Positions 24,122-35,729 of a DNA stretch of 64,000 nucleotides are shown here, one piece after another. This stretch comes from Aquilaria yunnanensis (Eukaryota > Streptophyta > Magnoliopsida > Malvales > Thymelaeaceae). Position 1 is the first letter of the stretch; each line of letters opens with the position of its first letter. The position numbers and the translations under genes were made by a program. The notes beneath the pieces are model-generated. The model worked only from the letters and a program-made list of their open reading frames with translations, had not been told where the DNA came from and did no database searches. The stretch spans positions 76,302,501 through 76,366,500 of the forward strand of contig CM077593.1 of the NCBI GenBank assembly GCA_039654915.1. Direction: 5' to 3'.

Positions 24122-24139
24122 TCTCCGGTAACAGTGCCA
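24122..24139 (-). other. Primer-binding site, tRNA-Asp type
   Basis: The minus strand reads TGGCACTGTTACCGGAGA, close to TGGCGCCGTTGCCGGGGA, the tRNA-Asp-complementary primer site of many Athila-like elements. Every difference is a G-to-A or C-to-T transition, consistent with deamination. Confidence 0.65.
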
Positions 24140-24204
24140 AATTTTTGGTTTGTCATCGAAACTGAAAAAAATAATTTTAGTCTCACTAACAACTTATCTC
24201 CTAC

Positions 24205-25451
24205 TGTGATAAACCCATAAGAACTATATTACATATGAATTGATGGATGATGGAGATCATACCACATGAGACTTAATTCATCTTTGTAGTTCTTTAAAAG
24301 GTGTTCACAATCTATGAGTATATACATGGGTTGATTACTCATAAAAGATTGCACATATGACATTACTATATGAGATAGAGTGATTTGTCTCAATCACTGG
24401 AATATTGATTCCTAATGTGTATGTGGATATTTATGGAGATAAATATTTGAACAGGACCAAATCAATTACTCTTAGACCTTCAACTGTTGAGAAAGAGTAA
24501 ATGTTATTTATTCCGTAGACTTGAGAATAATATGAATTTAAATGTATACTTTATGTGATTTTGATATGTCAACCAATGATGCCTACTATAGGATATACTT
24601 GGACATGTTGGATCACATAAATGTAACATGTTAAGTTCATGATTATTCAACATAGAATTCACCGCTCTTGAAATAAGAGTGAATATTGTGGAGTAAGTCT
24701 CTTGGTTTTTCGGATTAAGAAATCCACGTGGTCGATTTAGAAAAATATTGTTTTGGAAATATTATTTTCTATATATAAAATTATATATATGGTATATATA
24801 GATTTTATAAATGTTTTTCTAAATTGTTTAGAGTCCGAATAAACTTGAAGAGACGTGCACATATTTAATTCCGAATTGACAGTACCACGACTTGGATGTG
24901 GTTGGTCTAGTCCGGATTATGTGCAACAATATTGGACGGTGAACGGAATAGAATAAAATGGGTACTTGTGAATTGTCTCTGAAATCCTGGGAGATTTTAC
25001 AAGGTCGTATAATATATTGTACTGACTTGTAAACAATAAATTAGTTGAGGACTAATTTGACAGGATTAAGAGATCCCAAGGGTCCCACGCCACATTCTAA
25101 ACTCTACCCGGTCAAACTTCTAAAAGAAGTTGTACTTCAGCTTCTGAGAGAAACTATTGTACTTAACTTCTAAGAGAAGTTGTACTTTAGCTTCTAAGAG
25201 AAGCTACTGTACTTTTTGCCTATAAAAGGAGTGGTTGTGTATTATTGAACAAGAGAGATAATTAGTCCAGAAACAATAATAGCACAAACACTCATATAGT
25301 GCAACCGGAAGAGAAGGAATTCGAGCGTGTTAAGCTTGGAGAATTCTGCATTTGTGGAATTTCGAAAACAAGGTACCCGTGTGATTATTTCTACAATCCG
25401 ATCCTGGTGTACGCTAAGTTAATAGCGTGAAACTCGTTCGGATTCCCAACA
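24205..25451 (+). repeat. Solo-LTR-like unit, probably copia type
   Basis: The unit starts TGTGATAAACCC and ends CGGATTCCCAACA. It has a TATA box in CCTATAAAAGGAG near 25220, followed by a leader and an ending (TAGCGTGAAACTCGTTCGG) of the sort found in copia LTRs. A short motif, CTTCTAAGAGAAG, is repeated several times at 25120-25205 just ahead of the TATA box. No primer site follows and no element body is attached, so it looks like a solo LTR. I see no matching target duplication. Confidence 0.5.
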
Positions 25452-25581
25452 TAGGATCCATGCATACTGGAGAGAATTTTTTTGTTTCTTTTTTAGCTTC
25501 CTAAGGCAGCAATCAGTAGCATTATCTACCTGTGAGGAAGATTCTTATGGGCAAGATCTGAGCTTAAGCGGAAGAGGTAGG

Positions 25582-25680
25582 AATGGCAACACGTTTTGTC
25601 TGCCAAAAGAAAGGGGTGGCTTGGATGTTCAGGACATGAAGCTAAGAACAAAGCTGCCATATCTAAATTACATAGGAAAA
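25582..25680 (+). pseudogene. LINE reverse transcriptase C-terminal fragment
   Basis: Plus-strand translation gives NGNTFCLPKERGGLDVQDMK, then LRTKLPYLNYI. The CLPK-x-x-GGL-x-[IV]-x-D-[LM]-K block is the conserved region just after the RT domain in plant LINE ORF2 proteins. Upstream sequence has stops and is not recognisable as RT. Confidence 0.5.
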
Positions 25681-25689
25681 ACAATGAAA

Positions 25690-26450
25690 ACAAAGAGAGG
25701 CTTAGCCGCTTAGGAGACCTGTACTTTTTTTTTTTTTTTATATATATATAGCTTCTGGGAGGTTGTGGAAGCCAAAAATGTCCTCTAGGAAAAAATCAAT
25801 TTAACTTGTTTGTCAATGGTCTAACTGTCATTATTTATACCCTACAATATCATTTATGATTTGGCTCGAATGCTAAACAAACGCACACAATTTTTTCCAA
25901 AAGCCCATGGCTCTTGAGCACATGGGAAAATGCTGAAAGAATTAGAAAGCCAAGGGGAAAGGGTTTGTGATTTGCTTAAGAAATCGCTAGTATCAGTTTA
26001 ATTGTTTTTCCTTTCAAAGTAAGATCAAGTTAACCAATTTAATTATGATGATTAATTTTGTAAACATTCTCAACCGAGTAACATAACAACTTACTATATA
26101 TATGAACACAACACTCAATCTGAAGCAGCCAACAAGAAGAAACTGATAATGAGAGAGAGAGCCTGGAGAAACCTGAAGAACAAACCTGAGGCGTGATGTG
26201 GAGAGAGAAGGCCTGGATGTCAGTATTGGATCAGCTACAGAAGCTGTTATTGAAGGAGACGATGTCTGAGAGAGCGAGTGAACGAGTAAGCTTTGGATCT
26301 TCACTTAGACTACCGGCGTTCGAGAGTGAGGAGAATGAAGAACAGAGCCTTTGGCGTAACAAGAATCACGACACCGAGATCTACATTAAGATCGAGACTC
26401 GAGAGGGTAGACGCGGACCAGGCGAAGGGTAGACGGAGAACAGGCAACGG
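25690..26450. other. Spacer
   Basis: AT-rich sequence with a poly(T)/(TA) run at about 25726-25750. Frames here are short and unconvincing. Nothing recognised. Confidence 0.4.
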
Positions 26451-26813
26451 GTAATTTTGATGGACTTGTTAAGTGAAGAAAGACAGGCTGGGCTTCAGGA
26501 TTCTTCGGCTGCGATTTCAGAAGCTTTGTCAGGCTTAGAAGGTCCTTCGGCTTCGTTTTTGAAAACTTGTCAACCAAAGGGTTCTTCAGCCGAGTTTTTT
26601 AAACTTGTCAAAGTTTTGGAAGTTAAAAAGCTGCGTTTTAAAGAAAGGTAGTCGGCTTTCAAGAGTACTTTAGCTTCGTTTTTTTAAATAGTTGGGCTTA
26701 AGGAGTTCTTTACCTGCAATTTTTTATATATGACAGGAAACTTGTACATTTTCCCACATTTTCCAAGAAAAGTGAGGAACCTTCGGTCACCTTGGTAACA
26801 TTTTGTTGTAGTG
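26450..26813. mobile_element. CACTA right-end fragment
   Basis: The end at 26813 reads TTTTGTTGTAGTG, the complement of a CACTACAACAAAA terminus. Inside it, repeats of the type CTTCGGCTGCG, CCTTCGGCTTCG, CTTCAGCCG and CTTCGGTCAC resemble subterminal repeats. The opposite end was not found, so its length is unknown. Confidence 0.5.
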
Positions 26814-26999
26814 AGTCACTATAAGAAAAGACTGCTTTAATCGTTCAACAAAGAAAAATTCATAATAAAAGCTATCAGTTTGAATTGTACATTGTTTGCT
26901 AGTAGGTTTTAAAATTACATTGTCTATTACAAACAGTTATTTTTTTATTTAGAATCAGTTAATAAGTATAGTATAAAGTTTTTAAGCAGGTTTTTATAG

Positions 27000-27458
27000 T
27001 ATTGAGAATAAGAAAAATACCGACTTTTTTCCTATTCAGGAGGCCTTCAAAAGTTACTTCATGTACCTTCTCCTACAGCAGGAAACTCGTCATCTAAAAA
27101 ACTTTGGGATGTGACCATTAAGGCGTGCATATGGCTTCTTTGGTTGACTCGGAATAATCTCATCTTCAACAATAAGCTTCCTAACAAGTTGGAGATTGTT
27201 TCCTCTATAAAGTCCTTTTCTTATTTTTGGATTTCCAAGAGGTCGTGTAAGTGTCTTTTCTCTTATGATGTTTGGTCTTTACAACCAGCTCTGTCTCTTT
27301 AGTCTACGTAGGTTTTTCCTATCCTTGGTTGGCTTATTTTTCTGGTTATAGGCTACCTGTGAGCCGTGTTAATTCATCTTCTGCCTTGTACTTTGTTTCT
27401 TTCCAGCCTCTGGCTGGTGTCTTTTAATAATATATTCTTTTGGCCGATTAAAAAAAAA
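27000..27458 (+). mobile_element. 3' end of a LINE with poly(A)
   Basis: The frame at about 27105-27302 gives LWDVTIKACIWLLWLTRNNL, then IFNNKLPNK, the W-x-x-W-x-x-RN-x-x-[IL]-F motif of the zinc-finger region at the C-terminus of plant LINE ORF2. The tail that follows, with CCTCTGGCTGGTGTCTTTTA and TTTTGGCCGATTAAAAAAAA, is the usual 3' end of plant L1-type LINEs. Poly(A) is at 27450-27458. The element is strongly 5'-truncated, and I cannot fix its left end. Confidence 0.7.
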
Positions 27459-28700
27459 CAAGTAATATTGGGTGCAAATGTTCGCCCTTGATCTATCCAT
27501 TATCAACAAATTGCTCATAACAATGCATGGCTGGGTATTCGTACTTGCGTGACAATAGTGTTGGTTGGTGGCTGCTCAGGCGAGCTGGTGATCAATGACG
27601 GCAGTTTGTTCAGGCAGCTTGGCAATGGTGGTGGTATGCATTGTTTGAGGATGCAGGACGCGGCAGTTATTGGTGGATGTAGAAGTTTAGGGCCTAGTGT
27701 TAATTCTGAAAAGAGTTGGGAGTGTTCCTATTTTTAAAGCTTTCTTAGTGTTAGTTTGGTCTTTTTACGAGTCAACATAGATTGATCATTAGTTGTATTT
27801 AACAATACCAGTGCGAAATATATTGGTCATTCTATTATAGACAAATGTCTAATTAGATTATATTAATCCATCTCTAATTCTTCATATATAATCCACCATG
27901 TAAAATTTGACCAAATTGCCCAAAACCAGAACTTTCCCTCTCCAACTAGAAATCCTACATTGTCGCCATTACTAGAACTTCATTGCCCCCAAAAGACTTT
28001 GCAATTGATGATTTCCTCCGGATTGCAGCTTCCCAAGCCAATTATTGACTCCAAATTTTGCTGTCATCGCAAGTATTTAGGTCGCTCTGTCGCAACTTGC
28101 GTGTAGATCTTATCGTTGTTGATTGTCACTAGCCTTCGAATTGCACTACTTGCCCCGGATCTCATCGTTGTCGTTTGTCTCAGGATCGTGCCATCGATGC
28201 TCACCTGTAGATCCAATTATCTCTTCTAAATTGCATCGATTATGGTCTCAAGACTGTGACAATCTTCACCTCCCATTCGCCTCCATCACTACTGGTCCAG
28301 GCCACCATAGGCCACTTCCCTTCATCTCTGGCACCAAATTGTGCGCAAAACAAATTATGGAAATATCTAGGACAAGATGCAGAATGTTCAAGAGAATATT
28401 TAAAGTGCCCAGAAAAATATGTAAAAATATCTTAAAAAATATGTTGGGGTGCTGGTTGATTTAATATGTTTTTACCAATAATCCTTAAATCTTAAGTCCT
28501 TCGTCTTATCAACGGTGTATTCATTTATGAGTTTAATATCAAGGCAAAACTAGAAGTAAATAATTTCGTATCCTATAATATTGAACTCTCCAATTGACCC
28601 TTGAACTTAAACAAATGACCTTTTGTCTTCTAAACTAAATCAATTTTCAGAAAGCTCATAAATTTTCCAAATTGTACTCAAATACTTAATGAATGGTTAA
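27459..28700. other. Spacer
   Basis: No gene or repeat that I can support. A stretch at 28080-28330 is less AT-rich than its surroundings and has an open frame, but no recognisable protein. Confidence 0.4.
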
Positions 28701-28950
28701 CCACGATAGCGATCATAGTTTCTTGTGAGTGATACTATATATTTTGAAAGAGTCAGACGTTATCTCCCCTGATTATTATGTTTTTTCTCTTAGGTTTATC
28801 TTTTCTTAGCCGTTATTTTCTCCTAGTTTTTATCTTTCCTTAACCATTATCTCTTAGAAGCCTAATCCTAATAGGTAACTTTGTACGAGCTATATATATT
28901 AACCAAAGTCAACCAATGAAGACAATATAAGTTTCATCCAAAATTTTACA

Positions 28951-28965
28951 TGGTATTAGAGTAGG
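28951..28965 (+). other. copia primer-binding site
   Basis: TGGTATTAGAGTAGG directly after the LTR end at 28950 is close to the initiator-tRNA-Met primer site. Confidence 0.6.
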
Positions 28966-29354
28966 TTTGAAACTGCCCCAACTATTGCCAAAATAACCGG
29001 CATCATATAACCTACAAATGACCTACATGTGAGAGGATGTGTTAAGTTAGATAAATTCCACATGGTCAAGAAAAATGGTTAAGTCAATATTTTATATAAT
29101 GATAAGGCTTCTCCACCTATCGGAAATTGGTTTTAGGTTGATTGTTTCACATGGGCGAAATCCCGTATAGCTAAGAAAATGGGCTAAGTCAATACTTTAT
29201 ATAGTGATGAGACCTGTCTACCTAATATAGTGATGAGACCTGTCTACCTATCGCCAATTGGTTTTAGGTTAGACTTTTTACATGGTAAGCGAGCAGATTT
29301 GACCTAAACTTCTTATTACCATCTCACCGCAAAAAAATGGAGTAAGACTATGAC

Positions 29355-30178
29355 TTGGAGTCAACTGCATCTTTGCCTCAAATTGATGATATGCAAGGAG
29401 TATGGACTAGGATCTACAACATTATGCAAAACATGCCAACAGAATGGTGGGATCTGCCTATGGAGAATGTGGTCCTCAACGAGGGGTCAATTTCTCATGA
29501 AAAAGTAGAGATGGTAAGCTCTATAGCCAATCCCGTGGACTTGATGGGAGAGGATGAAACCAAAAAGATGCATGTGGATCAGTCAATCTTCTTAGTTCAA
29601 GGTTGAATCCCATGGATTTTTATAGGAGAAGATAAAAACAAAGAGACAAGCACAGTCAACTTCACAGGTACAATTGCTTGTTATGTTTTGCCTAGTACCA
29701 AATTACAAAAGACATGGATATTAAGCACTGGAGCCACATATCATGTAGCCTATCAAACAGAACTTGTTAAAGATATAAGACCGATGGCTGGTTGAACCTA
29801 TACACTTACTTGATGGAAGCATCAAACTCATAAATAAAACTGGTACCTCATTCCTTAACAACAACATGAAACTTCATAGCATCCTCTACGTACCCAACTT
29901 CAAATGTAATACCAAAGAGCACAAATGTGTTGTGATCTTCTTTCCCGATTTCTGTATCTTGCAGGACCTTGTTACAAAGAAGCTAGTTGAAGTGGCTAAC
30001 CAAAAACGGGGGTTGTATTATCTTGAGATGGATGAACAATAAGGAGCATCACTACCCGCAAGAACTAAAAATGTTTCTGTGATCTTGTGGTGCCAAAAAT
30101 TGGTAACCTGTCCAAGGGTCATTTGAAAACAATCCCAAGTTTGTCTCATTTAAGTTCAGATAATAAAGAGTGTCTGGT
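29355..30178 (+). pseudogene. copia gag/protease/pre-integrase remnant
   Basis: Protease is readable near 29715 as KTWILSTGATYHV, a decayed form of the copia DSGATDH active site with the catalytic Asp replaced by Ser. Next come TSFLNNNMKLHSILYVPNFK (the LYVP block) and FCILQDLVTKKLVEV with GLYYLEM. From 30087 another frame gives NLSKGHLKTIPSLSHLSSD, the GAG-pre-integrase domain, so there is a frameshift near 30050. Truncated at 30178; no integrase or RT on this strand. Confidence 0.7.
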
Positions 30179-31800
30179 TTTGTTTAAGCTTGAATGGGAA
30201 CATGGTTTCATAGAATACCACATCTCTGGTGATGAAGTATTTACGTGTTTCCAGGTCAAACACTTGATACCTCTTTTGGTTGCTGGGATAACTAATAAAG
30301 ATGTATGTGCATGACCTTGTGTGGAATTTGTCCTTCAGATTTAGTAGGTTTATGACATAACACAAGGATCCCAAGACTCATAGGTGATCATAGTCTAGTT
30401 TTTGCCCAAACAACATTTCATGAGGTGTATTATTTTTTAGGGCCTGGCTAGGCAATTGGTTGATGATATGGGTAGCAACTAGTACACAGTTTCCCCAAAA
30501 CTTGTTGGGTAAGTTGGCTTGGAACTTTAAGGCTTGTGCAACATTCAAAATGTCTCTATTCACCTTTCAACTATGCAGTTTTGTTGTGGTGTCCTAGAGC
30601 ATGATGTTTGGTTTAAGATCCTCTTTGACTTGTAAAAAATTCCCATGGCTTCTTTCATTATTTCTGAGACATTATCACTTCTTGCAATCTTGACACTCTG
30701 CCCATATTACATTGATATCATGTTGTAGAATGTTCGAAAAGATTTGCTGCCTCATTTCTTCATTTCATTAGAAAAGTCCAAATGGTTCATGTATAGTCAT
30801 TAACTAAGGTGAGGAAGTAATGAGCTCCACTTGTTATGGCAGTTTGATATGGTCCCCATATATCCATGTGTATGAGTTCAAAAATAATAACACTTCTTTT
30901 ATTGCCCAATGGAAATAGTGATCTGGAGAGTTTCGCCAACGGGCAAATGCGATACTCCTTACAAACATTAATGGACTTAACTGAAGAAAAATAAAGAATT
31001 GCCTCTAAGCACGCACTAGATGGATGCCCAAGTCTCTGGTGCCACAAACTTGCTAATGTGGTGGTACCAATCATGGGTTATGGTCCTTCTGATCTTCTAT
31101 TCTTAAAAAAAAATATAGCTCTCTTACCTTTTCACCCACTCTTATCAACTTCCTCAAGGTTTGCTCCTATAACACACAAAATTTAGGGAAAAAAATTGCA
31201 ACACAATTATTTTGCTTAGTGAGCTCACTGACGGAGAGAAGGTTGCATTTAAAATGAGGCACAAAAAAACACATTCTTTAAGCTCAAATCAGGACTTAAG
31301 GAGCACAAGCTAATTTTTGTTAGACTTTTAATTGACCTATTAGGTAGTGAAATTGTTTATTTAGAAACGGTTTTGGGTTCTTTTAGGAAGGCTTCATATG
31401 TAGTTATGTGATCGTTGGTGCCAGTATCTAGGATCCAAGTTTTATTTAGGCTACGTTTTATGGTGGAAATGTTACCAGTAAAGTTGATTATGCTTGTTCA
31501 TTTGTCCTTCCTCAGCAACTCCAAAAGTTGTTGATATTGCTTTTTGGACAAGCTAGCAACAATTGATGCTTCCTGGTTCTCAGTTGGGCCCTTCCTCTCA
31601 CAATGATTCGCACTACTCCCTTGCTTGTTTGGTTTTGTTCGCCTAAGTTGTCAGTCTTCCAGATATTCGATTATCTCCCAACAATCTTCCTTCATGTGCC
31701 AAATGTGTTTCCAATGGCCACATCTTGCCCTGGATTGATTTCCTCCTTTGTTGTTTGTTGTAGTTTTCGGTTGTCATCCAGCTGCAAAAGCTTCTGCTAA
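30178..31800 (-). pseudogene. copia fragment, copy A (gag knuckle to integrase)
   Basis: On the minus strand the order is: zinc knuckle remnant near 31690-31740 (CGHW, H, MKEDC; second Cys lost), protease near 31410-31450 (WILDTGTNDHITTYEA), GAG-pre-integrase and integrase start (30787-31074, LWHQRLGHPSSACLEAI then LIHMDIWGPYQ), integrase (30378-30563, KFWGNCVLVATHIINQLPS), and the post-integrase block (30156-30374, QKRYQVFDLETRKYF). RT and RNase H are missing: the fragment ends at about 30178. It matches copy B (38430-40080) over its whole length, so the two are duplicates. Confidence 0.8.
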
Positions 31801-32337
31801 CTCGACCTCCTAACTTTTGTGCAAGACTCAGCTACTTTTCTTCCTTAAACAAATTTAATTTAACTTACATTTGATAAAATTTAATTTTCCAATTATACTT
31901 TAAACAATTCCTAGAGGGAGTGACCATAGCTTATTCAAAAATGAAAATCTAACACATACTTTTGTCAATTATCTTAATGGTCTAAAAAAATTTTGAAAGC
32001 ATATCACTTTAGCTCCCTGAAATGCACCATTTCTTTGATACAAAAATTTTAAATCCAGCTTTCAAGGAATAAGCTTTAATACAGCTAAAATTTTTCACCG
32101 TTAAGATAAGTCACAAATAGCAAAGTACAGTTTAGATTCTTGTTTTTTTTTTTTAACTTTCCAACTTGCATGATCAATGATTTCCAAACAGAGACATTAT
32201 GCATATATAATAACTGCAAATCCTTGTAGTTGCCTTATATACATATTATTTCTTATCAAATCAAAAATAATTGATAGACATTCTATAATTTAACTATATG
32301 CATATGTAAACTAACCTATCTCAAAATAAGATAATTA

Positions 32338-32571
32338 CTCCCTCTGTCCCATATTCTTTCAAACACTCACTTTTTAGCGATTAATCTATGATTTTTTATT
32401 TTCAATTTTTAGTATATAAATAAAAAAAATTTCTATATAAATGATCAATAAAGACCTCTAGTTTCTAAACATATTTTTTTAAATTTTTTTCTAACAACCA
32501 ATAATATAAATAAATTCAAGTCAAACTAGAGCCAAAAGTCAACTGTTTCAAAGAACTTGGGACGGAGGTAG
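32338..32571. mobile_element. Stowaway MITE (234 bp)
   Basis: Terminal inverted repeats are CTCCCTCTGTCCCA on the left and, as complement of the right end, CTACCTCCGTCCCA, each followed by TTCTTT-type sequence. TA flanks both sides (32336-32337, 32572-32573). Copy B of the duplication has the undisturbed site near 40640 with a single TA, which proves the insertion. Tc1/mariner-type MITE without coding capacity. Confidence 0.88.
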
Positions 32572-33492
32572 TATTATTTAATACAAAAAAAACTCGAATA
32601 AAATTTACATCTATAGTCAAATGATCTATCTTTTTGAGAAAGAAAACTAAAGCAAAACAACAAAAACTAGTGATTGTGGAGAGGATAAATGCAAGATGGA
32701 AAGGGAAGTTTGTGGAGCTTGAAATTGGGAGAATGAGGAAGAAAGAGAAGCATGGTATGGTTTTTTGTTGTTGGGGGGACAGAAAAGCAGTTGACCACAA
32801 GTTAGTAATCGAAAATTGACAAAACTTAAAACTTTCAAACATTGAGGTGACTGCTTATGTGGCGACTAAAGTTTTTTAGTCCCCCTTCAATTACTTTTTT
32901 AGTGAGCCCCACAATGAGCGATAGAAGGGCAACATATTCTCCTTTGAGACATAAATTCATTTTTTCATCTTTGTCACTTTTCAAAATTATGAATCTGAGA
33001 ATAAAAGCAATTTAATGGTCATTAGAAGAAAAATTTTTAGGATAAGTCATTTTTTTTTATGCATATTTTGATTGCATGAGGGCCGCCTAAATGTTAAAAA
33101 GTAAAATGTTTGTAATTCTTACAAAGAGAAGCTGTTATTAAATTAGCTATTTCTTTTTGGTTGTGATTGCAAAGTTTTATTGTGTAAAGAGTTTAAAATT
33201 AATAAGGAAAAATATTTGGGGATTGTTAAGAGGATAAGTTATATGTTTTTTTAGAATTTTAAGACTAATTTGTTTTCATTTGGGCTTATTGCATTATTAT
33301 ACATTGTTTTTATGTAAAATAATTATTTATCCAAATTATTAATTTGTAAAGATTTTTCCCTTAAGAAGCCCAAAATGCAAAATAATTAAAATACTTAAAA
33401 TTGCTTTCTAAACTTCTTAAAGTGTAACACTTCAATTGATCATTAATTTAAATAATTAATTATTTTATATAAAAATAATCTACAATTATATA

Positions 33493-33660
33493 CTCCCTTC
33501 GTGGTGTATTCTTTGAAACCTTTGAATTTTTCAAAACATTGACTTTAGAAACAATCTGTATTTATTATTTACATATAAATTTTTTTTATTTGTATAATAA
33601 AATATTAAAAAATAAAAAATTATAGATTAATTGTTGAAAGGTAAATGTTATAAAGAATTT
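33493..33660. mobile_element. Stowaway MITE remnant, copy A
   Basis: The left end is CTCCCTTCGTGG after TA. The right terminal repeat is lost: it stops at ATAAAGAATTT. The same remnant sits at the corresponding place in copy B (41566-41782), so it was inserted and damaged before the duplication. This copy also has an internal deletion. Confidence 0.6.
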
Positions 33661-34179
33661 GAATTCACGCGGTTGCATGCTTCTACTTCTACCCCTTCAC
33701 GTGATTGCTTCACTTTGAAATTATTTGTTTTCCCTTTCAAGGTGTTATCAATCATCAATAATGAAGGACGAAAATTTTCGTTATACACTTAGACATTTGA
33801 AGGCCAACGTCAGCAAGAGATAGAACGCAACCAAAATTTGGATGAATGAAATAAGACATTTCTTTTAAATCTTTAAATTTAAATACACTAAGGAAATAAT
33901 CATGTTATTTTTAAAGAAATTTTGTGGAAAAAACATGTTTTATTGTTCCTATTGATAAGAAATCCAATTCAATTGCTATTTCTTATTTTTAACACCAAAC
34001 AATTCTTAATCTAACTGATGATGAGGATGTCGTAAACAAAAAGATGCAAAATTGTTTAGATATATGATACTAGGGTGTCCACTCTTACTATTATATATGT
34101 TATTTATTTATAATGTTAATACTCATTGCCCATATTAACAGACGTTTGTCATTTGAACGTAACTAGATTTAAATATTCT

Positions 34180-34760
34180 ACCTATCCTACTGAACGTCCA
34201 ACCTCCATAGTTAAAACTTGGACTTTAGAAACATGTAAAGTAGACACTCACTTGCTAGATTGAGACACTCAAAGTATTACAATGGGCATTCAATAGCCAC
34301 AATTGAATACGTTGACATCACATATATGCAGATTAGACACTCAACCTATCATTCTAGGTATTCAACCACTATAATTTAGACACTTTAACACCATAATTAG
34401 ATACATGGACACCATATTGACCAAAAATATAAACTCAAACATGTAGACTAGACACTTTCTTACCAGATTTAGACACTCAACATGTCACACTAGATATTCA
34501 ATTACCATAATTGGGCACGTGAATACTACAATTGGAAACTTGAACATATACAAACTTGAGTAATATACTCAACCTTGTAGACATGGTATTCTCTTACTAA
34601 ATTCAGACAATTAATTTATCATATCAGATGTTCAACCACTATATAATCAAATAGTTAACATGATAAAACTTAAAAGGTATGCTTAATGATGTATACAAGA
34701 CATGCCCTTACTACATATATATAAAGAATCAAACTATCATACTAGATATTTAAGGACGAT
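34180..34760. repeat. Diverged internal repeats with AGACACTCAA motif
   Basis: Phrases such as TAGACACTCAACATGTCACA, TAGATATTCAATTACCATAA and AATTGGGCAC recur every 100-120 bases with much divergence. A shorter version is present in copy B at 43800-44110. Non-coding. Confidence 0.45.
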
Positions 34761-35571
34761 TAATTGATAATTGTCTCACATTAAAGATGGTACAAGAGTC
34801 ACTAACTTATTTAGATTCCAAAAATATAGGAACTCATAAAAATATTACTTTATTTTCCACACAAATATCCTTAAAATAGCATAATTTTCCCTTAATTACA
34901 TGTAAGATTTGAGACAATTACTGCCTCATCTGCACCTCTTAGAAATGACATGCAAATATTTTAAGAATTAAAGTAGACACTCTCAAATCAGTGTCAGATG
35001 ATTTTAAGCTAACACTAGCTCTCAGCTCAGTGTCATAGACAGTCTCAACACAACGTAGCAAACCTCCCACCTAAAAATGTTAACATCCAATACCCAAGCA
35101 GACACCCACCATATTACCTCTGCATGACCGTGTCTTATTATTAAATTTTGATCATGTCTTATTATTAAATTTTATCTTACATGGACAGTTCCTTTAAAAT
35201 GTTCAACACTTCTTAATAGAAGTTTATCTCTTTTAATTTATTTGTACAGAAGTGCCTTAAGAATCAATTTGTTGGCAACTTGCTACTTTGAGTGAGAGAA
35301 TGTTGTTCTATGTTATGATCATCTTGTTCTATTTGAAATAAAATTTGATTCAATAAATATGAAAAAAATATTTTATATCTTATATAACCATTCATTATAT
35401 GTGCAAAAATATTATTTTGCTAAATGTACATTCTTAGAACTACTTCAATTAAATCATTAATGAACTTAACTGTTAACATGTGAATTAACCAAAATCCTAG
35501 ATAAAATGGGATAAATATAGCGATCTTTGTATCAAAATTGAAACCAATACTTTTGGATACATAATATGAGA

Positions 35572-35720
35572 ATAGTTTAATTAATGACGTAGATACACCC
35601 TTGCTTTAAAGGCTAGAGGTGACATAGACTCTTACTTGTTTAGCATCAGTTTCATTTATAAAATGTGCACAACTTGTTTTTCGAGGTTATGAGCTCAAGT
35701 CCACGGAAACATGTTTGTAC
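35572..35720 (+). other. Possible SINE/tRNA-like repeat
   Basis: TAGTTTAATTAATGACGTAG, CCCTTGCTTTAAAGGCTAGAGG and, further on, GAGGTTATGAGCTCAAGTCC loosely resemble tRNA A-box and B-box regions of plant SINEs. The first 50 bases recur at 51984-52040, directly before the large CACTA element. Weakly supported. Confidence 0.25.
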
Positions 35721-35729
35721 TTCTTAGGG

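Larger units (their letters stand above)
21102..24204 (-). mobile_element. Deletion derivative of an Athila/Tat-type Ty3/gypsy element
   Basis: On the minus strand the order is: LTR end remnant (24204-24140), primer site TGGCACTGTTACCGGAGA, a gag start, 3' untranslated sequence with GTGTGGGGGAG (near 23680), a second purine-rich stretch CTAATTGTGAGGGAATT (about 22725-22711), then a 1.6-kb LTR (22710-21102) beginning TGATAAGC. The LTR end motif, TTTCGA followed by GACGACCAAC or GATGACAAACC, is found at both places (21100 and 24150). Protease, RT and integrase are missing, so most of the coding region was deleted. The upstream LTR is cut at 24204 by the next unit. Confidence 0.7.
28700..30178 (+). 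mobile_element. Truncated Ty1/copia element
   Basis: A short LTR with TATA-like CTATATATATTAAC (about 28890) ends TTTTACA at 28950 and is followed at once by TGGTATTAGAGTAGG, a tRNA-Met-type primer site. The leader (29030-29290) contains a direct repeat, GTGATGAGACCTGTCTACCT, occurring twice in tandem near 29200-29250. Gag and protease remnants follow, then the start of the GAG-pre-integrase domain, where the element stops and meets a copia fragment in the opposite orientation. The left LTR boundary is uncertain. Confidence 0.65.
30178..35570. repeat. Segmental duplication, copy A
   Basis: Aligns by eye with 38430-44930. Matching blocks are 30178-33800 with 38430-41930 and 33910-35570 with 43740-44930. 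Shared sequence covers the copia fragment, the non-coding region beside it (for example CTTATGTGGCGACT), a Stowaway remnant, and a region of AGACACTCAA-type repeats. Copy A has an extra Stowaway MITE (32338-32571) and lacks the 1.8 kb that holds the peptide gene in copy B. Confidence 0.75.

Noticed and set aside
26014..26304. Minus-strand serine-rich frame resembling a transit peptide
   Set aside because: It begins with GTG directly after a stop codon, has no ATG, and I see no downstream exon.
28123..28464. Plus-strand frame of 113 codons
   Set aside because: No family resemblance and no gene context; left as spacer.
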